Below are positions 48,410-58,509 of a DNA stretch of 64,000 nucleotides, one piece after another (the first letter of the stretch is position 1; every line of letters starts with the position of its first letter). The stretch comes from Spisula solida. Taxonomy: Eukaryota; Mollusca; Bivalvia; Venerida; Mactridae. The stretch is taken from NCBI GenBank assembly GCA_947247005.1, contig OX365949.1, positions 7,140,001 to 7,204,000 on the forward strand, written 5' to 3'. The position numbers and the translations under genes are program-made. The notes beneath the pieces were generated by a model. It searched no databases and was not told the DNA's origin. It saw only the letters and a program-made list of their open reading frames with translations.

Positions 48410-49260
48410 TATAGATTTACGGATGGCTGCGTCTAGTAGTATTATGTATTAAATGAACAGGAATGACTCTGTCAGGCAATATTTAACCAGGGATGGCTTG
48501 ACGGGTAATTTAGAATCCCTATAGATTCAGGAATAATCGTTGCCACGATTCCAACAGTATTAGGTAACCCTTTTAGGTCATAAATTGCTATGCTAACCTT
48601 TGGAGCTGGGAAAGGATGTGTTACATACCCCGTAGAGCAATAAATGGCAGTCCCAAGCAGTGTTCGGTAGCATATGAATGGCTGTGCCTGGAAGTGTTTG
48701 CTATCTAATAGAGCAGTGTTAGGTACCACAGAATGCATGTGACAGAAAGTGTCAGGTGACTCATGGGGTCCTGGAATAGACACTATATACCAAAGTAATG
48801 TAGTTTATGCTAGGTAGATTGTGAGACAAGTTCTGTCAACTCATATCAATTAATCATACTCGGCGCCTAATTCTTAATGTTATCCATCGCTACGGTGGCA
48901 TGCGAGAGAAACCGGCGTCCAATTTATGCTAAGTATCTAGGGTATGCAAGGGCATTACTCCATGGTAGCATTTTATTTCGTCTTTGGTATGACCGGGCCT
49001 GGGATCGAGCCTGGGACATCCCGCAATCTAAGTGGACACCCTACCACTAGGATATCAAGGAGTGAATATACATAACAGTATATAGTATCTATACATAACA
49101 TGTATATAGCGCTATGAGTGACCGTGTCATGCAGGAATTGCTGAGCCAGACAATTTTATGTACCACAAAGGGTAACGAATTGCTGTGCCAGGAAATAAAA
49201 GGTAACCAATACTATTAGATAAGCAGCAGTGGCATGAACCCAATTATATTAGGAATGGTT
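48410..49260. repeat. Degenerate ~60-bp tandem repeat in the centre of the inverted repeat
   Basis: Recurrent phrases such as 'atgaatggctgtgcctggaa', 'acgaattgctgtgccaggaa' and 'gtgttaggtacc' reappear at irregular ~60-65-bp steps. Divergence is high, indicating age. Confidence 0.5.
48985..49058 (-). repeat. tRNA-like SINE head, reverse strand
   Basis: On the reverse strand 'gatatcctagtggtagggtg' (box A) is followed by 'caggctcgatcccagg' (box B). It lies within the centre of the 47.5-50.3-kb structure. Confidence 0.5.
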
Positions 49261-50291
49261 GGTGACGGTGAGTCCTTTTAATACCCTACGGGGCCTAGCA
49301 AGCTTGTACTCAGTGGTAGTGGGTACTCTATAGGGCATGACTTGTGATGCATGTATCATGATGCATGAGTACCTCGTATGATCAATAATGGCGGACTTGG
49401 TGTTGATGAGTAATACAAAATAGTTATACAGCCGGAAATGGCTTTATGTAGTGAAATCTGACTTGTCCGTAAATTCAAAATTTTCATATACATTTGGATG
49501 TTTAACCCCAATACATCGTATTCAGCTCAAAGCATGGCATTAGATGATAGATAACTTGAACTGCATGATGATATGTACCTCACAGTGATTTACTATGAAG
49601 TTAAATTAATTATAACAGCGTAGTAAACCTATTTCCAAAATTCACACTTTTCGTTTCAATTTTGTATGTTCTATCCTTAAATTATATATTTTGCACCATA
49701 ACATGATTTAAGATAATTGGTATCATTAATAACACATTACTATAGACTATATCATAGTAATTACAAACGTAATTATCAAAAAAATTATCCATGACAGTGT
49801 AGTCCATCAGTTCCATCGCTCTTGCCGTTATATTTTTATTGTTTTATTCCAACAATACCACATTCTGTACCATAGTCAGCTTAAGGTGTGTATAATCTTC
49901 ATCGCAAGTAACTATAAAACTATTACAGCGATTATTTACCGTCCACCGTTATAGTCCACCGAATCCGAAAATTCGCACTTTTCCATGCACGTTTTAACAT
50001 TTTACCCCAAAAATACCCCCTTTGCATAATTGCACGGTACTAAAATTTTAAAGTCTTCAACAGCACCTTAATAACTACATATAAGTGTGATTTATTATAA
50101 AATGTGATAATAAATAACAATGTAGTTGACCGATTCCAAAAATTTGCAGTTTCGTTTATATTTTTGAACTTTTACCTCAATTTTCTTAAAATGCTCAAGG
50201 GTGACAGAATGGCACCCATCAAAAATTCAATTAGAAAGGTCTTGTCTACTAAAATCAGCAAAGAAAAAAACTTTATACTCCAATGCAAGGT

Positions 50292-51174
50292 TCGGTCAAT
50301 TTTTCAGCGCCGGACATGCCTGTATCTAATGTCTCTCTCTCCCTGCAGGGGCTTCCTCTCGGAAACTTAGATTAAAACAACACTGGTGTATCACATGCAA
50401 TCTAAGTATTGAGAAGTATGTCCTACAAAAACTAACAAGTACATTTAATGCTTCGTATTGCAGAGTACCGTATTAGCTTTATGCTGGACTATTGAAATAT
50501 TCAGTTCGAATACAAATACCATAGCGGACTTTTGCATTTGGCAATAAACTTATAAACAGTACCTCAGTGTAGTAATGCGGATATCATAATATTAACAGAA
50601 CTACCACAGTGTAGCGAATGTCGTACACTACAACTACCATAGCGTATAAATGTAGTATATTTTTGAAAATTCCTTCTATTTTCTATTGCAAAAAAGGTAG
50701 ATTTTCACCGAAACCCTGCATTATTCCACTGTGGAAACAAGACCCCGTATTTTTCCGGTACGCAAAAGTCGTCTTTGGTAGCTGTTCTACAAACAATAGT
50801 GGTAATGGAGGACCACCAAAATACGGTCTGCATCAGGCGGCTCTGGAAGTGCATCGGTGTATGATAGTGGCAGCGGAAAGGATATAAAGCTATATGCTAT
50901 GACCACTCTGACGTATATTCGGAATATCTCGCACATTGCTGCTCAATTAATTGGGGTTTTAACCAGTAATGTCGATATGGTGAATGGGTTGTGGTGCGGT
51001 TTAGACATGGTGCACCTGAGATTAATGGTCTTTTCTTGTGTTTAACACCCAAAACGACATACATTTCCAGTATATTTTTGGAAGGATGCATGGTTTTGGT
51101 CTGTAATGCAAATAAACAATGCTCAAAGTGAAATTTGTTGCTTTTAGAACTTAAAAGGTATGCTGTAGCCATAT
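50292..51174. other. Intergenic, nothing recognised
   Basis: Short overlapping frames at 50618-50887, 50857-51045 (+) and 50897-51172 (-) carry no motif. No splice sites frame them. Confidence 0.4.
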
Positions 51175-51915
51175 TTAGGGCCCAGCAAAAAAAAATTGCC
51201 GAGCCCTATATTAATCACCTTGTCCGTCCTTCTGTCTGTCTGTTTACATTTGTCATGTTTGTTTTCTAAATAACTTGAAAACCATTACAGGTATCGACTT
51301 TAAATTTAAACATAAGCTCACAACAACAGTACGTTTTTTCATAGCAAGTAACATTACTCTTGCTACAATAATGGAAGAGTTATGGTCCTTTGTAAAATTC
51401 AAATTTTCCTCATTTTTCAGTTTTTTTCTTCATAACTTCAATCCATAACAGATATTCGAATGAAACTTAATAACTGAAAAACCATTAAAGATATCAACTT
51501 CAAAGGTTAAACATAACATCACAACAACAGAACGCTATTTTATGGCAAGTTGCATTACTCTAGCTACAATACACAAAAATGTATTTGAAGAAAAATGGCC
51601 CTTTGTTAAATTCCAATTATCCTAATTTTCATCTTTTTTCTTCATAACTTCAATCCATAACAGATATTCAAATGAAACTTGCTATACTTATTGCCAGTGG
51701 TAATACGCATATCTGTAGCGAAGAACAATACAGTCAAATTTTGACTTATGCCCCTTTTTCAGCTTCAAAAATTTAAACTTTGGCCATAGTTTAAAAACGG
51801 TTCAAGATATTCAAATGAAACTTGCTATACTTCCTGGTGTTGACTACGAACTTTAAGTACAAATGTATTTGGACTAAAAAACAATACACACATTATTGTA
51901 GCGAAGGGCGACAAC
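51175..51915 (-). repeat. Fourth tandem-core family with hairpin start
   Basis: Opens 'agggcccagcaaaaaaaaat' plus 'tgccgagccct' (imperfect hairpin), then 'ttgtccgtccttctgtctgt'. Repeated phrases 'ataacttcaatccataacag' and 'atattc.aatgaaacttgct' follow. The right end is unclear. It shares the plan of the 145-bp family: hairpin, GTCC-type tract, tandem core. Confidence 0.5.
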
Positions 51916-52358
51916 TCTAGCTTTAAATTTTTTGACTGATTTCAATACATTGGTACCTTATTTGAGCGACATTTGTGGGAGTCAGAAAGAGTGTTTGTTT
52001 TAGAGAGGGAGCCGTTGTGGAGAGGGATTGTACTTCTAACTGACTCAGGTGTTTAAATAGCATGATTTAACCTCCAAAATATGCATCATGTACACAAGCA
52101 GCGTGTCATAATTAGTAAAGATACAGTGTATTGAGGTTGCTTACTCCTGACCAGATTATGATCTTATTGATTCAATAAAAGTAAATTATTTTGCCGATTT
52201 TGCCATGAAAAAAGTACTGACTACATTTATATATAAAGTTACAGAATATTCTTGTACACCAATTTACATACATGACGTTTCAGATCGGACGGGCTTTAGA
52301 CGGTACCGTACGCCCGACGCCATTTGTTTTAAAATAACAAACGCTTTCTTTTTTCTTG

Positions 52359-54006
52359 TTAGCTCACCTGTCACAAAGTGACAGAGTGAGCTTTTGTGAT
52401 CACTCTTCGTCTGTCGTCCTTCCGTCAACAATTGGCTTGTGTAGACACTAGAGGTCACAATTTTAGCCAAATCTTTATGAAACTTGGTCTTAATGATCAT
52501 CTCAACAAAATCTAGGCCGAATTCGATATTGGGTCATCTGGGGTCAAAAACTAGGTCACTAGGTCAAATTATAGAAAAACCTTGTGTAGTCACTAGAGGT
52601 CACAATTTTGACTTAATCTTTATGAAACTTGGTCACAATGATCATCTCAACAAAATCTAGGTTAAGTTTGATATTGGGTCATCCGGGGTCAAAAACTAGG
52701 TCACAAGGTCAAATCATAGAAAAACCTTGTGTAGTCACTAGAGGTCACAATTTCAACCTTATCTTTATGAAACTTGGTCACAATGATCATCTCAAACAAA
52801 ATCTAGGTCAAGTTCGATATTGGGTCATTGGGGGTCAAAAACTAGGTCACATGGTCAAATCATAGAAAAACCTCAGGCTTGTGTAGTCACTAGAGGTCAC
52901 AATTTGTACCTTATCTTTATGAAACTTGATCACAATGATCATCTTAACAAAATGTAGGTCAAGTTCGATATTGGGTCATCCGGGGTCAAAAATAAGGTCA
53001 CAAGGTCAAATCATAGAAAAACCTTGTGTAGTCACTAGAGGACACAATTTTTATGAAACTTGGTCATAATGATCATCTCAACAAAATCTAGGCCAAGTTT
53101 GATATTGGGTCATCCGGGGTCAAAAACTAGGTCACAAGGTTAAATCATAGAAAAACCTTGTGTAGTCACTAGAGGACACAATTTTGACTCAATCTTTATG
53201 AATCTTAATCATAATGATCATCTGAACAAAATCTAGGTCAAGTTTGATATTAAGTCAACCGGGGTCAAAAACTAGATCACAAGGTCAAATAATAGAAAAA
53301 CTTTGTGTAGTCACTAGAGGTCACAGTATTGGCCTGATCTTTAGGAAACTTAGTCACAATGATCATCACAACAAAATCTAGGTCAAGTTCGATATTGGGT
53401 CATCCGGGGTCAAAAACTAGGTCACAAGGTCAAATCATAGAAAAACCTTGCGTAGTCACTAGAGGTCACAATTTTGGTCTAATCTTGATGAAACTAGGTC
53501 ACAGGATCATCTCAACAAAATCTAGATCAAGTTCGATATTGGGTCATCCGGGGTCAAAAACTAGGTCACAAGGTCAAATAATAGAAAAACCTTATGTAGT
53601 CACTAGAGGTCACAATTTTGGCCTGATCTTTACGAACCTATGTCACAATGATTATCTTAACAACATCTAGGTCAAGTTAGAAATTAGGTCATCTGGGGTC
53701 AAAAACTAGGTCACAAGGTCAAATAATAGAAAAACCTTGTGTAGTCACTAGAGGTCACAATTTTGGCCTGATCTTTACGAAACTAGGTCACAATGATTAT
53801 CTCAACAACATCTAGGTCAAGTTAGATATTGGTTTATCTGGGGTCAAAAACAAGGTCATTAGGTCAAATCATATGAAAACTATGTGTAGTCACTAGAGGT
53901 CACAATATTGGCCTAATCTGTATGAAACTTGGTCACAATGATCACCTCACCAAAATCTAGGTCAAGTTCGACAGGTGAGCGACCTAGGGCCCTTTGGGCC
54001 CTCTTG
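52359..54006 (-). mobile_element. Hairpin-capped 145-bp tandem-core element, block H (largest)
   Basis: Opens 'ttagctcacctgtcacaaag' with the CTGTCAC-AAA-GTGACAG hairpin and a 'gtctgtcgtccttccgtc' tract. About eleven monomers follow. It closes 'gacaggtgagcgacctaggg' with the GGGCCC hairpin and CTCTTG. Both sides abut TTA. A 'caggc' insertion at about 52875 and missing 'ggtcacaa...' segments mark individual monomers. Confidence 0.75.
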
Positions 54007-54219
54007 TTAGAAAAGATGCATTAATTGTCGCTTTATTTTAATCAGAAGTAATAAGTTTTCTCACCTTACCCTGACCAAAGTTATTATACAGACCACCAAT
54101 GAATGAAAACAATCTAATCGTCGTAGTTATCCAATTAGACCAAACCACAATTTGTTAATCGTGTTACAATGCAAGTGTGAAAAATAGCGATTTACAAGCT
54201 TCTCAATGATGTTTAGTAT

Positions 54220-54500
54220 ACCATATTCACACATTTTGGCAGACAGTGTCAATACTTATGAAAACAATCAACAACTGACTTAATCTATGACGGTCCGGAG
54301 AGGTAATTCTTAGTGTCGGTACGACTTTTGAGTGACGTTTGTCGTTGAAGGGAGGTGTCGTTTCTCGGAGGGAATTTAACGTTGAAATTGCATGGGAGGA
54401 ATTTTGAATGTCGTTTAAAGGAGGGAGTCGTTTGAGAGAATAAAAACTGTCTGGTGACGTTATGAGAGGGAACACTGTACTATACTTCTTTACTTTTCTT
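54220..54500. repeat. Degenerate GA-rich repeat region
   Basis: Phrases like 'ggagggagtcgtttgag', 'gggaggtgtcgtttctcgga' and 'gagagggaacactgta' recur loosely. A similar phrase ('agagagggagccgttgtgga') occurs at about 51996-52018. The reverse-strand frame 54227-54631 lies over this and is not considered coding. Confidence 0.35.
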
Positions 54501-54529
54501 TTCTCTCCCTCCTCTTCTGGCAAGCTACC

Positions 54530-54685
54530 ACGTGTCCATGGGTGAAAGTTTTCAGGCGGAAGCCTAAACTTCAGGTTTTTGAGGATACCAAAATCCCTGT
54601 ATTTCTTTATTTTCCCTATGTAAAATGTCATTTTTTGAAGATTTCAGGTTTTTCAGAATTTCTTACTTTCACCCATGCACGGGTC
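54530..54685. mobile_element. ~150-bp MITE with CATGGGTGAAAG ends
   Basis: CCATGGGTGAAAGT (54536-54549) and ACTTTCACCCATG (54665-54677) are inverted. Partial similarity extends outward (CACGTG-T against CCCGTGCA) and inward ('cttcaggtttttgagga' against 'gaagatttcaggttttt', a direct pair). Confidence 0.55.
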
Positions 54686-54804
54686 TCTGACCACGACAGT
54701 GATAATTCTAGTTGTTGTTATTTTCTTATGGCACTTTTTTCCTCACACATTGTAATACCACAATTTTGTAAACTGGTAAAATGACATTTTAACTTCCATT
54801 TTTC

Positions 54805-55561
54805 GCTCTCCTTAGAGCACAAAGTGCTCAAGGTGAGCCATTGTGACCACCCTTTTGTCTGTCGTCCACCGTCAACAATTGACTGTTAACACTCTAGAGG
54901 TCTCAGTTTTCATCAAATCTTTATGAAACTTAGTCACAATCAGTGATTTTTTTGCCTCTTTGGGAAAGGGTCCGGGTCCGTTCAGATTGGGAATTTTCGC
55001 GTCGTGACAACTTGAAATTGGGAATTTCCATGATTGTAGCAGAAAGGCCAAATAAAACAGAAAAAGAGATTACATCTGAATGTTTACTGGTTTCTTTGAA
55101 CTTTTATGCTTGACCTCTTGTCAAAAATGTTCATAACTTTATCATATATGTCCGATTTTGAAAATTATTTTTTTAAATTGTTTATTGGGAATTTCACCAT
55201 TCAAATTTGGGAAAATTATAGCCTATTTGCAATTGGGAAAGGGTCCGTTTTCCGGACCCTAATAAAGAAGGAAAAAAATCATTGACAATGTTTTCCCTAT
55301 GAAATCTAGGTCAAGTTCATAACTGGGTCATCTGGGGTCAAAGACTAGGTCACAAGGTCACATTGAAGAAAAACCTTGTTTACACTCTAGAGGTTACATT
55401 TTTTATGTAATCTTAATGAAACTTGGTCAAAATGTGTCTCTATGAAATCTAGGCCAAGTTCGCAACTGCGTCATCTGGGGTTAAACACTAGGTCACCAGG
55501 TCACTGATTCTGCCTAAACTGCTAGTCATCAGGTGAGCGCTTAGGGCCAATGGCCCTCTTG
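54805..55561 (-). mobile_element. Hairpin-capped tandem-core element, divergent subfamily (block I)
   Basis: Opens 'gctctccttagagcacaaag' with stem GAGCAC-AAA-GTGCTC, then 'tgtctgtcgtccaccgtcaa'. Two to three monomers of the 145-bp type follow ('aacactctagaggt', 'aatctaggtcaagttc'). It closes 'caggtgagcgcttagggcca' with hairpin AGGGCCAATGGCCCT and CTTG. The hairpin position and AAA loop match the main family, but the stem bases are changed on both arms. Flanks are T-rich. It is interrupted by the 54941-55284 insertion. Confidence 0.7.
54941..55284. mobile_element. Non-autonomous DNA transposon inserted in block I
   Basis: 344 bp with inverted ends CAGTGATTTTTTTGCCTCTT and (right end read inward) CAATGATTTTTTTCCTTCTT. 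ACAAT is duplicated at 54936-54940 and 55285-55289. 'gggtccgggtccg' near the left and 'cggaccct' near the right extend the symmetry. Neighbouring monomers show the uninterrupted 'gtcacaatg' site. It could be hAT-related (CAGTG start), but the 5-bp duplication is short for that. Confidence 0.8.
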
Positions 55562-55819
55562 TTTTTTGTAGACAGCACTTGCATCCATGTTAACACCATT
55601 TAACGTAATTAAAATGTCCTACACACTTATCAAACACAGGAAATGGTGTCCAGATGGATGTAACTTTCTTATTCTGAAAAACTGAAAAACTAGTCAAAAT
55701 CTAAAATAATCTGTTTCGTAAATTTTGTTAACACATTCCCACGTCTTAAGTTAGTTGCTGATCTAACTATGTAGATGCCATGAATGATGCATACATGACA
55801 GTAAAAGATGATTTTACAC

Positions 55820-55924
55820 CTGTTAGGACATCTTCAAGTTGTCTTAGTGACTCAAAAAGTATAATGTCAATTTGTAACCAGTGCAATTCTGTCTTGATAC
55901 TAATTACCGGTATTGATTTATAAT
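55820..55924 (-). CDS. Possible orphan coding exon
   Basis: On the reverse strand a strong acceptor ('tttttcgcttcttctcag') precedes 105 nt that end in CTAACAG|gtgtaa. The frame is open: 34 codons including YKSIPVISIKTELHWLQIDI and 'LFESLRQLEDVLT', with two bases at the start and one at the end shared with neighbouring exons. Composition (Leu/Ile/Glu with Trp and His) looks protein-like, with an amphipathic helical pattern. No family was recognised and no partner exon found. Its 3' phase does not fit the 41.1-kb exon directly. Confidence 0.3.
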
Positions 55925-56213
55925 CTGAGAAGAAGCGAAAAAAGTAAGCAATCCAGGCCTCAATAAATCTACTCGTCCGCTTGTTCTGCACAATTTTTTC
56001 CTTCTTTATTTATATAGCAGGACAAGTAAGATTTTGGGGTTTTCTTCTTTGTCTATATTGCTGTTTTTAAAAATATTTGTTGAGGCCTGCAATCTATTAT
56101 ATAAAAATTGATCTACCAAAAATACAATATAACGACCAAACACGAATAACATTTAATACATATTCATTTAATCACAACATTTCGTCTGGAAGGCTTCTTC
56201 AGGTAGTTTGTTT

Positions 56214-56396
56214 GTCCCCTACCGGTTTTTGCCCTCCGTCAGTCCGTCCATTCGTCACTCCGTCAAAAAATCTGGATCCTGACATAACTCAAACAGTTTT
56301 CAAGCTAGGTTTATGAAACTTGGTATGTGGATAGAGGGCATTAAGGAGATAATGCACGTCCAAAACATTGAAATTGGCTTAAAACCGGTAGGGGAC
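56214..56396. mobile_element. 183-bp element with perfect 16-bp inverted ends
   Basis: GTCCCCTACCGGTTTT at 56214-56229 and its exact complement AAAACCGGTAGGGGAC at 56381-56396. Inside, 'cctccgtcagtccgtcc' and 'tttatgaaacttggtatgtg' echo the GTCC tract and 'tatgaaacttggtca' phrase of the 145-bp family, so this may be a small relative with a single core unit. Confidence 0.75.
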
Positions 56397-56761
56397 TTCT
56401 GTATTGCCTGAAATTCTTAATGACTTGTTTTATGAAAGAAATGTACAAATATGCATTCTAGCCTAGATTTACTGATACAAGGCTTTATCAGTTGACCTAA
56501 ATCCAACTTATTAATTTGAACATGCAAATATTGAATAGATTCAATGATAAATATCCAGATTTATGTTTTGTTAAGGCATAGATAAAAAAATGTTTGTTTC
56601 CGCTATCCTGAGTGGTCTGCAGCAGCGTGTACCCTAAAAATTTGTTTCAGTTCTAAATTAATTTATGGATATTTTTAATATGTTTGTACATTTCAATGGG
56701 TAGTTGCTCATTCTACATATTATTAAAGGTAAGAAAAACAAACAACATTTCCAGACCCACC

Positions 56762-57106
56762 TAGGCCGAACTTAAAATATTCTTGGTTTCCCCATCCCGA
56801 CCCTAGCAAATTTAGAATGGGTAGGTAGGTAGGGTAAATATTTATTTTTTGATTTTTTTTCAGTATGATAGTTATTGGTTAAGACATACGAATAATGAAA
56901 TTTAGAATTAACTCTAAGGTGAAGACCAACAGTCTTAAATTTTGGTAAGAAAGAAGCCAGTAAACAAAAAATAAAATTTTCACTTCTAATTTTTAATAAA
57001 AAAATTTTTATTTCAATTTGGGCAATAAAATATTTTGGGTAGGGCCCTTTTTAACCGGGTAGGTAGGGGATGGGGAAACAAACAATATTTTATTTTAAGC
57101 CCTACA
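56762..57106. mobile_element. ~345-bp MITE with ~40-bp inverted ends
   Basis: The left end runs 'aacttaaaatattcttggtt' then 'tccccatccc'. The right end read inward runs 'gggcttaaaataaaatattg' then 'tttgtttccccatccc'. 'gggtaggtaggtaggg' lies just inside. There is no open frame. Confidence 0.65.
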
Positions 57107-58303
57107 TGTGTGCTATTGTTATTTTTTGCTAAATCTTAATTTCAACATGTTTTCATGATAGTTTGCAGTAATATTTTATGCATTTTTAATCAGTTAAACC
57201 TAAAAAAGGTATAATACTGAACTTTCCTCTATATAATTATATGGGAAATTCCAAATTAGTGAACTGTGAATCAAACAATATTTTTCTAAAAACCTATACT
57301 CAGTCTGGTATATTTTTACAAGTCCATCTCATTAAGGTTTTTAGACTTTGCTTTGTTATTGCATTAAAGCAGTGTTTCAGAAAGTCTGCGTTTTCTGTTT
57401 TATGACTCACTCAAATTGCCTGTTGCTCAATAAAAACGACACACAGTGTTTTTATAACAAAGTTAAAATATTCTAAATAACATTGTACGTTTGTAGTTTC
57501 TAATCCATTAACGGCAAATAGACAACACCAAGAGTACATTTTAAGAAATCCTTAATACAGGCAGCTGCTAAATGACCCCTAAATTCTGATAGTTATAGAA
57601 AGTTACACACATGAGTGATCGAAACTATGTGCAGCCAACAGATTTAACATTGTATTGCATTTTGTAATACATGATTGCATGTACGGTATAAAGTATTTTG
57701 TTATAAATACAAGATTATGAAGTCTTTTTAGGATTTATCTGTAGTGGTAGGCATTATTAGTATAGTACTATATCAAATTCTAACACGATCCACAGATTAA
57801 TCCATATACACATAGAGCAAACCAGGGCATGTATTTTTACCACAAAGAACATACCTATCAAGTTGGCTGTTACTATTTACGCCCGCATCACGTGACATAT
57901 TTATGAATGAATGAACGTAAACTTTATAGTAAAAACTTCAGCGAGTCGCGAGTTGCACGAGTATCCAGTGTTACAGCTATGACACAACTGTTTTTAGAAA
58001 CTCCAATATAGTCTCGAAACTAAGTTTCATAACAACTTCTCAGATAATCAATTCATTTATATTTTTCATTGTATGAAATAGATACCCTATACTGTCTATA
58101 CTCGTGTTATTAGAATTGTTTCAATGTTTAAAATGTGTTATTTCCTTCAGAAAGTAACGAAGGTCGTTTTCATTTTAACAAGGGAGGTAATTGTACCAGC
58201 TAATAATCCACTCAATTTCAGCGTGGAATTATGTTCAATGTCAAATGGGTGAAAATGGAATGTGCGCAGTTAAATAGTACGGGATATTATCGTATTTAGA
58301 ATC
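57107..58303. other. Intergenic; possible promoter patch at about 57860-57975
   Basis: Contains 'cgcccgcatcacgtgacata' (CACGTG) and, on the reverse strand, a donor-like AACTTGATAG|gtatgt near 57858. It could be a leader exon of a reverse-strand gene. This is unproven, and the rest is featureless. Confidence 0.25.
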
Positions 58304-58472
58304 GAAATAAAAACTCTGTTCTTGTATTTTGTCAGTGAAAAAAACACGGGCACTCGTTAGCATGCGGAAAATTAAATCACTTGTGCTACGCACTTGTGAT
58401 TTAATTTTTCCGCATCCGAACTCCTGTCCGTGTATTATTCACCGACAAAATACGTGAACAGATTTTTATTTC
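58304..58472. repeat. Near-perfect 169-bp hairpin with 3-nt loop
   Basis: The two ~80-bp arms are close reverse complements from GAAATAAAAACTCTGTTC at the left to 'gaacagatttttatttc' at the right. They meet at ATCACTTGTGC-TAC-GCACTTGTGAT. The arms include 'cacgggcactcgttagcatg' against 'cggatgcggaaaaatta'-type complement. It is a foldback element or a recent inverted duplication. Confidence 0.75.
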
Positions 58473-58509
58473 TTAATAAGTACATGAATTACAGGGCTTT
58501 CATTTGACC

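Larger units (their letters stand above)
47491..50291. mobile_element. ~2.8-kb structure with ~600-bp inverted arms
   Basis: The left arm (47491 to about 48120) and right arm (about 49640 to 50291) are diverged reverse complements. They begin 'accttgcatt' and end 'caatgcaaggt', sharing 'cagaatggcacc', 'ttgaaaatgct'-type and 'ccaaaaataccccc'-type phrases. Each arm also holds two or more internal repeats around 'ttttggggtaaaa' and 'cgaattttcggaatcgg'. Mirror-image reading frames at 47451-47678 (-) and 50104-50370 (+) encode similar peptides only because of this symmetry. The ~1.5-kb centre is non-coding. Confidence 0.65.

Noticed and set aside
48472..48783. 103-residue reverse frame in the centre of the inverted repeat
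   Set aside because: Falls on a degenerate tandem repeat and has no homology-like features.
47451..50370. Pair of similar peptides on opposite strands (47451-47678 and 50104-50370) as a gene family
   Set aside because: They are the two arms of an inverted repeat. The frames end at arm limits and show no domain.
53359..53670. Open frames of 60-103 residues in the 145-bp blocks (peptides with TKSRSS.LGHPGSKTRSQGQ)
   Set aside because: The unit is not a multiple of 3, the frames are interrupted at different places in each block and lack start context. The peptides are a by-product of the repeat.
54227..54631. 134-residue reverse frame
   Set aside because: Covers a GA-rich degenerate repeat and one end of a MITE; composition reflects the repeats.
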